A DNA stretch of 64,000 nt, taken from NCBI GenBank assembly GCA_964030475.1, contig CAXIPT010000047.1, forward strand, positions 77,738 through 141,737, given 5' to 3'. This stretch comes from Tethya wilhelma (lineage: Eukaryota; Porifera; Demospongiae; Tethyida; Tethyidae). The translations under genes were made by a program, and so were the position numbers. Of the stretch, positions 49,838 to 60,530 are shown in pieces; positions within the stretch are counted from its first letter, which is position 1; the number at the start of each line of letters is the position of its first letter. The notes under the pieces are model-generated. The model saw only the letters and a program-made list of their open reading frames with translations, ran no database searches and was not told where the DNA came from.

Positions 49838-50494
49838 CTAAACAGTTAGAAACCAAATTGTGTTTTCTTTAGCTACAACTTGAGGAGGAGAAAGTTTCAC
49901 AAGATCAATAACACACAAATTAGTCGGAGAATCAACATTGACCCACCATATCCCTGATTCTGTATCTAGGTGTGGTCCAGTAAATTCCTTTAACAAAACA
50001 AGTTTGCGAGTCTGGTTATAGAAAGTATGTGAGAAGCACATCTTTATTTGGCCAAGTCTAGGTGTACTACTACAGCCAAGTACGTTTATATAGCTACAGT
50101 CATACCTACTGCTGGATACACTACCAGGAGTATACGTGTTTAGACGGCCAGTCTTCTCATCTTCAATTGTCATTTTTTGGTACAACAATATATGATTACT
50201 TGGTCCTTGTATCAGTTCAACATCACCATCTTGTAAACCTAGGTATGGTCTCCATTCAAAAAACTGTGGAAACAGTGATTTGTTTCTCTGATTAGTAGCT
50301 TGTTTTAGGTCCTTTTCATACATCAAACACAATTCATGGTATCTAGCGATTTTTCTTTTGTACACATTTACTAGAAGACTTTGAATATCTTCACTCAGGG
50401 TTGTGGGGGTACCTCTATTAGCTCCAATGGGCTGCTGGTCAGTGAGTGATTTGGTCTTTCCAGAAATTGCCATAAAATGGCACCATTCGAAAAT
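49838..50494 (-). CDS. Unrecognised 219-codon terminal exon, perhaps a TE C-terminal region
   Basis: An open frame begins after a good acceptor (gatttctttttgcag) at 50494 and ends at TAA 49838. It contains KTKSLTDQQPIGANRGTPT, an aromatic PQFFEWRPYLGLQDGDVEL segment, and a terminal ...KENTIWFLTV. The middle (GQIKMCFSHTFYNQTRKLVL) reminds me of the C-terminal region of animal tnp2-like proteins, but without a search this is a weak impression. ATG at about 50471 could also serve as a start. Its upstream intron runs straight into fold-back repeat DNA. No frame damage is visible, unlike the neighbouring transposons. Confidence 0.55.
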   Translation of the reverse strand: MFEWCHFMAISGKTKSLTDQQPIGANRGTPTTLSEDIQSLLVNVYKRKIARYHELCLMYEKDLKQATNQRNKSLFPQFFEWRPYLGLQDGDVELIQGPSNHILLYQKMTIEDEKTGRLNTYTPGSVSSSRYDCSYINVLGCSSTPRLGQIKMCFSHTFYNQTRKLVLLKEFTGPHLDTESGIWWVNVDSPTNLCVIDLVKLSPPQVVAKENTIWFLTV

Positions 50495-50504
50495 CTGCAA
50501 AAAG

Positions 50505-51787
50505 AAATCAAGTATTAACAAGTATAAAAAAAACATTGGAAATGTAATGAGACACAGGAATGGCTAAATCGTAAAAAGAACCAAACAAGATGAAATGGCT
50601 ATTAGAGTGTGTGCAGAATTCTTCCTGTATGGGCTGCATTTAATAATCTCCTTATTGAGTCTCTCATTTTGCCCACAGGAAGAATTCCTTACACACTCTA
50701 ATAGCCATTTCATCTTGTTTGCGTTCTTTTTACGATTTAGCCATTCCTGTGTCTCATTACATTTCCAATGTTTTTTTATACTTGTTTGTTCTCATTTTTC
50801 CATAATTTTACAAATCACATTTGAGTTGGTATGTGTAGCTAGCTGTGAGCTAGTAGTTTGGCAAGCCAGACTACAGAATGGCGGGCTGCTGAGTATTAAA
50901 GCTGTGTAGCCTGCTTAATACTAAAGTGAAACACACATCTCCACATCTCAGTCATTTGGAGGCAGGAGCTGTATCATAAGATTTACTTGCCCTTCTATAT
51001 GTTATGATAATCAAAGTCCTGATTCATCTCTTAAGAAGAGCAAGAGCATCCAGCCTGCAGGTATTACAAAATAGTTTCAGGCAACTAAAGTGCATTTAAT
51101 TCCAAATAACGCACACTTTTGTGTGTGGAAAGGGTCGTCAATTCGAATGTTCTAGAAGCTAATGAATTATGTATGAGTGTAGAAATTAATGGCGGCCATA
51201 TGGAGGAGGCACTTTTCGCCTTGTATCTAGCTACTCAATGAGAGGCGCTAAAAACCGATGGCAAAAGCGACTGTACTGGAAGAAACCAAGTTCATTCGTT
51301 CAAGAATCAGCTTCTAAAAGTGGTTATGATACAGCTCCTGCCTCCAAATGACTGAGATGTGTGTTTCACTTCAGTATCAAGCAGGCTACACAACAAGTTG
51401 TGACTTCAAGTACCAGCTCAGCAGCCCTCCGCTGGCTCAGTGAGTCTGGCTTGCCAGACTACTAGCTCAGTAGCTAGCCAACTCAAATGTAATTTGTAGA
51501 AATATGGAAAAATGAGAACAAACAAGTGAAAAAAAACATTATAAATGTAATGAGACACAGGAATGGCTAAATCGTAAAAAGAACACAAACAAGATGGAAT
51601 GGCTGTTAGAGTGTGTAAGGAATTCTTCCTGTTGGCAAAATGAGATACTCAATAAGGAGATTGTTAAATGCAGCCCATACAGGAAGAATTCCTTACACAT
51701 TCTAACAGCCATTCCATCTTGTTTGCATTCTTTTTACGATTTAGCCATTCCTGTGTCTCATTACATTTCCAATGTTTTTTTCACTTG
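50505..51787. mobile_element. Fold-back family: two hairpins and one minus arm
   Basis: 50505-50800 and 51530-51787 are each self-complementary around ctaacagccattccatcttg and its inverse. 50800-51320 carries the minus arm (gtgtggaaagggtcgtcaat, ggcggccatatggaggaggc). 51320-51589 appears identical to 44134-44403. Confidence 0.8.
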
Positions 51788-51993
51788 TGGAACAAGGAAT
51801 GTCTCAATTTCGGCTCATGACTACTTCATAAAACCCAGCTGCAGAGTCATAACTTGATGATCAGGGCTATTTTGGCTATTAATTGACAGTATTAGCATGC
51901 TTATAACTTCAAATCAATTGGGGATGCATAACTGGATGCATGGAACACTAAATGAAGTACTCATGTGCCGAAATTGAGACATTCCTTGTTCCA
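51788..51993. mobile_element. 206-bp MITE with ~32-bp TIRs
   Basis: Starts TGGAACAAGGAATGTCTC and ends in its inverse; pairing extends through aatttcggc with a two-base difference. It interrupts fold-back sequence. No clear target duplication. Confidence 0.85.
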
Positions 51994-53014
51994 TTACTTT
52001 TGTGAGCCTGCCTATTCCTACACTCTTTATTTTTGTGAAATTTTTGCCACTTGTTCAGTCACTTTTTGTAACACTGGTGTAAACTTAGAATTAATGTGTA
52101 TGAGACTATTTATGTCATTAATGAGCATGAGTAGTATAGTTGATCTAATAATAAACAGTCAGTCTATGATAGTGAGTTCTTGACTATCATAGTGTGGTGC
52201 TGACTGGACTTTGGTAACTTGTTTGAATGCTTTACTGAATTTCTTCTCTCTGATTGTATAGGTCTGACCGTAACTTAATTTTCCTGTAGCAGCTAGTAAG
52301 TAAAGGACTGTTCTGTGTCATTTTTGTTGAATCCATTTGGCAATTCAAGTCTTAACAATCATGTTTTGCTCTTTTGTTCTTTTTTTGTTTCTTTTTGTGA
52401 TTTTGTTTGTCATGGATATTACCAGTCCTACTGGCAGTGTACAGATTTAATTCTATCCAAACAGATATAAATTTGTGTTAGAGGAAGTATAGTAATAATT
52501 AGATTAACATGCATGTTTATTCGTAGACTGTATTTACTTGTGGTATGTTAACGCAGATTCAATTTGCGCATCGTGTAATGTTTCAATTTAACAAATGGCA
52601 TAATTGAGCAAGCAAAGTTGAATAACTGAATAAAACAATGTGAAAAATGGCAATAATGGAATAAGTGATAAAGTTCAGCAGCAAAGGGGCTATTATGAGC
52701 AAAGTTGAATAAACAAAACAATGTGAAAGATGGCAATAATGTAGTGACATGAGTTTAGCAGCAAAGGGGCTATTATATAGTGATCACAATGTTGATTTAG
52801 TAGTAAGGTTCCAGATTAAGCAGCCAGAGTAAAGCACAGTGATGATCATGTATGTTCCAGGCAAGAAGTATACTAGGGAAAGTCAGTTGAAGTGTACTTT
52901 GGCACCGTTTTGTGCATAGACCACCTACAAATAACGATAAAAGAGAAAAAAAAAAGGTTCAAGTATGATTTGTGTACCTGTAGATGGCATTTGCAACTTG
53001 CAAAAAAATTTGTG
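51994..53014. other. Spacer with short internal repeat
   Basis: gcagcaaaggggctattat occurs twice (near 52678 and 52759), within a ~75-bp duplicated stretch about 52615-52770. No gene seen. Confidence 0.55.
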
Positions 53015-53715
53015 TTAACTATTGTAGGAACGTACAATTTGTTTCCCACGGGCACGACCCCTACTTCGATAATAACGAGGACGTATAGGGCCAGTTGGAG
53101 GCTCATCTTGATCTGGATCAGGATTGGTTGGATTGTTTGGTACTGTAGCTGGTTTGCGTTGTTGACCAGTCTTACGAGGTTTATTACTCTTCGCTGGTGG
53201 TCCTGTATTTGGCCTATTTGGCCTATTTGGAGTTTGAGTAATACCTCTGTTGGAATTCCTCAGTCTAGGATCAGAAGGTCCAGCATCGTCGCCATAGAGG
53301 GTTTGGGGTTGGGAGGGTGTTACAGCGGTGAATGCTTGAGAAAGAGGTTGAGAGATGGACGATCCACCTACTCCATCCTGATTGAGTGAGTGGGAGCTGG
53401 TTGGCTGAGAAGGGATACTGCTATTGTTGATGTTTGGTGTGACTGTCCATTCGTTATGAGCAGGAGGATTAATGAATGGAATGTCTGGAAGGAAAATATG
53501 ATTATAAACTAAGCCCTCAGTGAATAGACTTATAGATTATATAGTGTACTGTTGAAAGACAGTAGGGTCCGGGAAATAGTGACAAGCATATAAATTTTTG
53601 TGAAGTATGATATACCTGGGAGCTCGCTGCTCGCTATCGACAACATGTCCACTTCTATTTCAGCATTTTCACTGAGAATCGAAGACAGTGGGGAATCTGG
53701 ATTCACTGTATGCAT
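53015..53715 (-). CDS. Two-exon gene for a Pro/Asn/Arg-rich protein
   Basis: Exons 53715-53616 and 53484-53015 join in phase 1 (donor CCAG|GTATAT, acceptor tttccttccag) to give about 189 residues. The N-terminal part is acidic (ENAEIEVDMLSIASSELP). The C-terminal exon is low-complexity: Ser/Gln/Pro-rich, then NRPNRPNTGPP, then basic KPRKTGQQRKP and a terminal IRPRYYRSRGRARGK. Such Arg/Gly tails often bind nucleic acid; that is inference. ATG at 53715 is one possible start. An acceptor (atgcatacag) at 53705 is the alternative, so more exons may lie upstream. The second exon has no Met near its beginning. The first ~30 bases of exon one recur in the segmental duplicate at 46354. Confidence 0.6.
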
Positions 53716-55155
53716 ATTAAAGAGTATAAAAATTATTTTAAGTTGGGAGACATGATAAGTTATAGGTAGGCAGCTAGTTGAGCCCCAACTTGTTCAGAAA
53801 GTTGTGAACTACAACCCACAAATTTGTCAAACTGTACGCGGCTACTCGTACTCTATAGCCGCCGCCTTTTGTGCAGCGGATTCAACTGGTTTGCAAGATG
53901 CAGGCTGCAACTGTTAACAAACTTCCCAAGCAAGAGTAAAGTAAAAATGTACTTTCATAGGATGGAAAATGACAAATTGTATGGCTTAACTCACTTCTCT
54001 TTCAATGGCGAAAAAATGTGTCCCTTCCAAAATTAATAGCTGTAGAAGTCTCCGTTTTGAAGTTTTCGAAAATCACCCTTCGCATGATAGTTTGAAAATT
54101 GTGCCAAAGAGACGAGAATTTATATCTGTCTGCTTGCAAGATTAGGTTATTAATTCCGGTTTGGGTTTATAGGCCGGATATAAGTAATAGATTTATTATT
54201 GTGGGTGTGGTGTGACCTTTTAAAGTATGTCAATGTTTGTCTCTCTCTCTCTCTCTCTCTCTCTCCCCCTCCCTCCCTCCCTGTGTTCTGTGTGCTTGTT
54301 TGAGAGGTGAAAAAAGTCCACTGAATTGAGTGAGTATTACAAATTTCATTGATTAATGATTTATAACTTGACTGAAAACAAAATGTGTATTATTAGTCTA
54401 ACTGTAGTACTTTGTGTATGTTGTACAGTTTGAATGCAGTATGAAGAGTACTGAGTGTACTTCAACTTGGTCATTGCTGGCTCATGCATTGCCAACTGTG
54501 ATTGTTTATATAGGAAAAGGTTACAGGTATGTAAATTATACCTAATGCACATGTGCTGTGGCTAATGTAATAGTGTAGGTATCATTGGTGGTGTGTGGCT
54601 TCAAAGAGGTGTTTAGGATGTATGGTAGTTTTTCTGCTGTAGATTGTGTCTGTCTGTTGAGGAATGATTCCAATAATGTAGTGAGGTGGGGAAGGTAAAG
54701 TGAAGAAGGATTACATTTGAGAGGAGGGGGCATTCCCTATATTTTAGTTTGAGTTAATTCATACAATTTGAATATTTTCTATTGCATGAAAGTACATTTT
54801 TACTTCACACAAGTTATGATGTACACACTTTTGAAAGAATTACTAAACAGGTGTTCCCTCTCTATTTCGTCCCATAATGTACGATCTCATTAATTATTGC
54901 TAGGTGACTGGTATATGCGTTGTGGTAGCACCAGACTTGAAAGCCTCAAAAAAAAATCGATCCACCAGAAGTGATCTCAGCTAGGTGGTACATGTAAAAC
55001 TTACAAATTTTCTGCAGGGACCCTTCCAGATGGTGATGTTCAAGAGTGTATGCCCCCCCCCCCCTCCCCAAAAGTTTATAAGCATTGTTTCCCCACCACT
55101 TCCCATTCCAAATTTGCCTAAATGAAACACTGCTGAAGTTTTACTCAGCCTGTTT
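53686..55155. repeat. Segmental duplication, copy 2
   Basis: Matches 46354-47693. Contains an expanded (CT)n run at about 54238-54262 and a C8-9 run near 55055 that copy 1 lacks. Confidence 0.92.
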
Positions 55156-56370
55156 AGGTATGTTTTAGTAGTGTGCATTAATTAAAGACATTCATACTTG
55201 AATTTATTTAGTTTGAGCATATAATGAATGCCAGTGTATAGCTATGGTATTTGTGAAAGTGTTTCAAACATAGTGGTGGACATGCATATTTGTGTGTTGT
55301 GCATAACTTGATAGTTGAGGACAATTGGAATAGTGTATGTATGAGCTTTGAGTTAGTTTACATGTTTGATTTGATAGCCTCATCACCAGGCCTTTCCCTC
55401 CTACAAATAGGGAAGGAGAGGGCCTGGTGATGGTGTGCAATGTTATGCATCTAACACTCAAGGTAGATCCATGATTAGTATCCTAGCATGATAAACATAT
55501 ATATGGTTGTAGAGATACATGTATAATTTATGGAATAAGGTTCATGTGCATTACTGTTAGCACATGCATGGAATGCAACTTATGGTCACCATAAGGTGAA
55601 TGTCGTTGAAGACACAAAGAAAACAACTATACCATAATCCTTGGCACATACCACAGTTATCTGTGTGCCGAAACTTAATAAAACCAATCACTTCAAATCT
55701 CAAGAAAGACAGATATACCCCTGTGCAAACCCTGTGGTTACTAAGTTTTGAAACTTTATTATTTCTTTGCGTCTTAATTACCTTAAGTTTGATGTTGATT
55801 TATAGTGTGTGTTATATCTAGAAACTGTGTTGAATTCAGTGATGCTTACTGCATGCTGATGCTGAGTTAGATTCAGCTATTGCTAGAAGTGTTTGTGGAA
55901 AGAGACAGGGTCGGCCCAGGATCTAGGAAGGCATATATTGACATTACATCATTACTGTCCCTTAATTATAGTGCTAGCTCAGTGGTCAACATGACTGTCT
56001 TATATATATACCTCTTCTGGATTTGTTGAAACTAGTAGTGACCTTTTGTAACAGCTTATTAGTGTGTGAAGTTGGCAGTCTTTGTAGCACTAGTAATGCT
56101 AATTGAGACTCTTAGACTGCATGTAATTGTTATTAGTGTCCATTGCCATAGTAACAATGTGTGCTCTTATGTTAGAAGGTTGGATCCAGACTCTAGCCTC
56201 AGGAAGCAGGTGGTTGATAATGAGAATTATGAAGTTGGTGTGTGACTGTGTTTGTACAGCTGGTGAGTTTGTGGTGATCTTGAGCTGATGGTGTGATATA
56301 GACCACATAAGCATAGCCAGTGTGAGCTCAATGACATTGGAAGCCTTGTTCCCAGGCTCCTTGTTAAGCC
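55156..56370. other. Spacer with a strong hairpin at 55381-55433
   Basis: ATCACCAGGCCTTTCCCTCC faces GGAAGGAGAGGGCCTGGTGAT across a 7-8 base loop. No gene is supported elsewhere in this stretch. Confidence 0.6.
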
Positions 56371-56410
56371 TAGGCGAGAGTGTGTATCATGTGCAGAGGA
56401 TTACAGTAGT

Positions 56411-56423
56411 CATTTTGTGTGTG

Positions 56424-56459
<36 letters not shown>
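56411..56459 (+). repeat. (GT)n microsatellite, unit 1
   Basis: Interrupted GT run following the cgtgcagagg-type sequence of the tandem unit. Confidence 0.85.
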
Positions 56460-56460
<1 letters not shown>

Positions 56461-57041
56461 GTGTTGTAACATGTGCTCCAGTACATGTGTTGAAATAGCC
56501 AAATTGATAGCAATGCTATAGCTGGCTCTGAGACATAGTTCTAATAAGCAAGAAGAAAAGAGTAGTTATAGTATAGCTTCCAGAGATTGTAGCTAAGATC
56601 TAGGCTGCAATGGATCAATATGAGTCTTATGAATCAGAAATCAGCATTTTTAGTTTCTGAGTCCACTCCTGTTCAGTGTGAGCAATAAAAAAGAAAAGAC
56701 AAATGCTGTTCTGTACAAGGTGTGTCTTATTGCTTCACTCATAACAAATGAATTTCAATATATGAATGCATGCATTAGACAGGTGTTTATGTGTTTGTGG
56801 TTGCTGCTAGGAAACCTATAGCTTGCATAGCTAACTGGCTTGAAGTACATGTGCACAGTAGCAGTGGATGATCTAGGCCCCCTTTCAATTTGAAATAAGA
56901 AAAGCAACTCCAAATTTCACTGATGTAGTGTGTGTTATTTAGAAATACAGTAGACAGCAGCCTACGCTTGGAATGGATTGCTGAGTGCTGGGAATGGGTC
57001 TGTTTAAGTTGTGTTATGTTAACTGCTTGGTCAGGTAAGTA

Positions 57042-57142
57042 CCGTATAGCAGGAATTTTTCGTTGGGGAAAATTTTCATGGAAAGCTGTCAAATCGCGAA
57101 ATTCGCAAAAATTTCCCCCCACAAAATTTTCCCGCTATACGG
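57042..57142. mobile_element. 101-bp MITE with TA target duplication
   Basis: CCGTATAGCAGG and the reversed end CCGTATAGCGGG, flanked by TA. It inserted four bases after the donor-like GTAAGT of an exon-like segment. Confidence 0.85.
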
Positions 57143-57381
57143 TATAGCTAACTTCAGTGGATCAATCATATAGTGCTTTGTAGAACTGCTATGCATGTTT
57201 TGAGCTGTAGATGTGTTTCGTTTAGTATCAGTAAATTGACTGATATTGCTCAGTGTACAAAATTAATGTGAAATAAGCATCAGTGTATAACCATTTGATG
57301 CGGAATTTAACTTCAGTCAAAATGGATTTCCATAGATTAAATTGTATGCTGAGTAAATATAGAATATCCTTTGTTATGTAC

Positions 57382-57740
57382 CAGGGGTGTAGCCAGGATT
57401 TAGAGTAAGAGGGTGCAAAAATTGTGCACGCTGAAAATTTTGGGGTACCACGCCCACTTTGGGGTTATGTGATCGATACCGTGACCTTTGAACTATTGCT
57501 GAAAGCAAACTGCTGAGCGCTTTCGATCAACCTAGCGTGAATTAAACGGTTCTGAAGTTTGTTTATCAAGAACTTAGGCATAAATGAGCTTGGAAAATAG
57601 CTTCTAACAACCAACAAGTAAGAGAAAGTGATTCTAATTAAAGGCTTGATTACTTATGATTATTAAATAATTTTGCGCTTCCAGTCAGCGGCAAAGGGGG
57701 TGCTCGAGCACCCAAAGCACCCCCCCTGGCTACGCCACTG
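57382..57740. mobile_element. 359-bp MITE with 5-bp target duplication
   Basis: Starts CAGGGGTGTAGCCAGG; its reversed end is CAGTGGCGTAGCCAGG. TGTAC flanks both sides (57377-57381 and 57741-57745). Confidence 0.9.
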
Positions 57741-58429
57741 TGTACAGGCTAACTTGGATATTGTTTCAAGATATCATGGGATAGATGATGGCTGTAGTAC
57801 TGATGGTCTTCATTCAGTGAATCATGCATGCATATTTACTTTTGTATGAGTGTGCAGAGGCTTGTGCACTGTAGGTGCTTTCATTTCCTCTTGCTCACAC
57901 ACAGGTTAATTGAGTAGTAATTAGGTGTTGACACATGTCAGTGTAGGATGTAGAGAGGATTATGGTAATCATGCATTTGTGGATGCCCCATGAGTAGTGG
58001 AGTAGTGTGATGTGCATTATGTAGAAATCAGTAAAGCTTAATTGGAGTGTACGGATGCAGAGTCAAGTTTCACTGAATTAGTGGCAGCAGTGATTGGTCA
58101 GATAAGTAACTCATGAGATAGCAGTTTGTCGAACCATGATCATGCATGATCGTGATGGTACTTACTGTGCTTAGTCATAGATACATATGTGTGTTTAAAT
58201 TTTATTAAGCTTGAGATATATAGTGCCTGGCTAGCAATTGGGATCAAGGTCTTGGGTTTGATTCTGAACCTGAGTCCCAGAAATTATGTGGGATATTATA
58301 TCTTTCCCTGTCAGCATTCCATAGACATCAATTGTAATACCTGTAGTAGCTAGCCTGTAGTATAATATATAGTAACACCTTATTAAACCTCGGCGTGTGA
58401 GTATCACGTGCAGAGGATTACGGTAGTCG

Positions 58430-58431
<2 letters not shown>

Positions 58432-58467
<36 letters not shown>
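58432..58467 (+). repeat. (GT)n microsatellite, unit 2
   Basis: Nearly pure GT run in the second tandem unit. Confidence 0.88.
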
Positions 58468-58469
<2 letters not shown>

Positions 58470-60090
58470 CTGTCTGTTACGGGATAATGTGAAGAATGGC
58501 CGCTCTATGGTTCAAACCGAAGGTACTTACGTTCATGAATCAAAATTATCTTGAAAATGGTTGTGTAGAATCTTGCAAGACACTATAGTTTCTGAGATAC
58601 GAGGCTTTTGTGCTTCTCTGAACACTTACCTTCGAAACTGCACCCATAAATCACGCCCCACATATAGTGTGCGTTATCTAGAAATACAGTTGGACTGGAT
58701 GTGCTTCAGATGACAGAGCTCTGGCTCTCAGCCTCTGGATGTGATGTGGTTGGCTCAGGTGGCTTAGCTGCTTGCACAGGTAAGTAACTCAATTGATTGC
58801 AAGCTAAAATTCTGAGCTTACAAGTTAGTTGTGTGTTTACCAGTTAACTTCCACTCAGTGTCACATATGCTTCAGCTAAGCTGCATGGTCACCAAGTAGT
58901 ACTGTACTGATATTACATGATTCAGGTAGCCCATATAGGTTTGCTCAATAGCATCTGACAACAGCTGATATAATCATAGCATTGCTCATCTCTGTCTGTG
59001 ATTTATGCTGCCTCATCACAAGTCAGTTGCAAGTGACAGAGTGTGCGGCGCTGAGGCTTGTGCACCTTTGTATCGGTGGTGTGTACTATAACAAGCATTC
59101 TTCGTGCTTCTAAATAGCTAAGAACCTCAGGCTAGGTCACTAACTGGCTTAGAAAATGCGTCACTTCCTTAGTAACCGACCGTGCTGTATAGTAACGTGA
59201 CGTCAATCTGGATTCATTTTGGAAAAATCCTTGATCGAGTGAGTGTTTAGCTACTGTAGCTGTGTCAAAAAACATCTTTATATATGTTGCCAGAAAACTT
59301 GTCAAATTGTGTCAGAAAACTTTTGAAGTTTAACTTGTGTCTTTGTTTGATCGTCACAAGTCAAACATGAGTGAAAACTTCTAGAAGATGGGACGGTTCA
59401 CCAGCTCTCGAGCCGTCTCGGGTCAAGTGTATGGCCCCAAGGTTTGCGTCTGCTAGTGTTACAAGGTATAGAGTTTGCTACTGAGACGGCAAACTTTGTT
59501 CTTTTGGTGATCATTGGACAAAACTAGTTTGCTCCTTTGTTCGCTATATAGAGCTATTGTGTCAGGCTTGTAACTCACCCTTGTGTATCTTGTTGCCACA
59601 CAATTCAACCCTTTTCTTTGTGAACAAATTACTGCTATTGCAGTTCTATTCTCTTGTGGTTAGGTCTCTATCTCATCAGTTAGTGACCTCATTAATATAT
59701 TCATGAGGTCTCTATCCACAGCTAGAGACCTCATTAGCAATCAAACATCAAAGGCTGAATATTCATAGATTTTCTAAATATTGTCATGTATGTTTGTAAC
59801 ATATAAACTTCATTGGCCCCATGATGTCTGCATGCATGACTGCATGGCTAGCTGGTTTATTTCAAGATGCCATGGGATAGACTAGGCTGACTCCTAATTA
59901 TTTACTTGGGTCTCAGTAAATACCATTGGTCTTCTTTTAGTGATTGATATGCATGTTCATTCTTGTAGTGAGTGTGCCAAAGCTCGTGCACATGCACTCA
60001 GTCTGTAGGTGCCTTCATTTGTAAAATCAGAAAATAGTATAATAGTTAAGCTTCAATGTGTGAGTATCACATGCAGAGGGTTACGGTCTC

Positions 60091-60091
<1 letters not shown>

Positions 60092-60168
<77 letters not shown>

Positions 60169-60242
60169 TGAGTGAGGGAGTGAGTGTATGTGTGTGTGTG
60201 AGTGTGTTTGTGTGTGTGTGAGCGAGTGTGTGTGTGTGTGTC
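60092..60242 (+). repeat. (GT)n microsatellite, unit 3, expanded
   Basis: About 150 bases of GT with GA and TATG interruptions, longer than in units one and two. The antisense Thr/His-rich reading frame across it is spurious. Confidence 0.9.
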
Positions 60243-60530
60243 TGTTACGAGATAATCTGAAGAATGGCAGCTCCATTGTCCAAACGGAATTTAAGGTACT
60301 TGTGTTCATGAATCGAAATAATCTTGAAAGTGGTTGTGTATAGAATCTTGCAAAACGCTGTAGTTTCTGTGATTTGAGGCTTTTGTGCTTTTATGAGCGC
60401 TTAGCTTCAAAACTGCACCCATTGATCAGGCCCCATATAGTGTGTGTTATCTAGAAACATTACAGCACGAATCATGGACTCCTACAAGGACTTGAGTTTG
60501 GCTGGCTTAGTGGCTTAGACAGGTAATGAT

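Larger units (their letters stand above)
56375..60530 (+). repeat. Tandem ~1.7-2.0 kb units with (GT)n and exon-like segments
   Basis: Each unit has gtgagtatcacgtgcagagg (near 56384, 58397 and 60060), a (GT)n tract, a conserved ~240-bp block (tctgttacgggataatgtga...gaggcttttgtgctt, clear in units two and three), and the phrase tagtgtgcgttatctagaaa. A ~60-100 bp segment follows, bounded by an ACAG acceptor-like and a CAG|GTAA donor-like sequence: 56950-57034, 58689-58784 and 60463-60521. A fourth, weaker start is near 55806. The exon-like segments do not share an open frame, so a noncoding or rapidly changing transcript is as likely as a protein. Confidence 0.65.

Noticed and set aside
52892..53389. 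Plus-strand 165-codon frame
   Set aside because: It is antisense to a minus-strand exon that has splice partners in phase. The plus translation shows no domain.
60067..60309. Minus-strand Thr/His-rich frame
   Set aside because: Translation of the (GT)n microsatellite.
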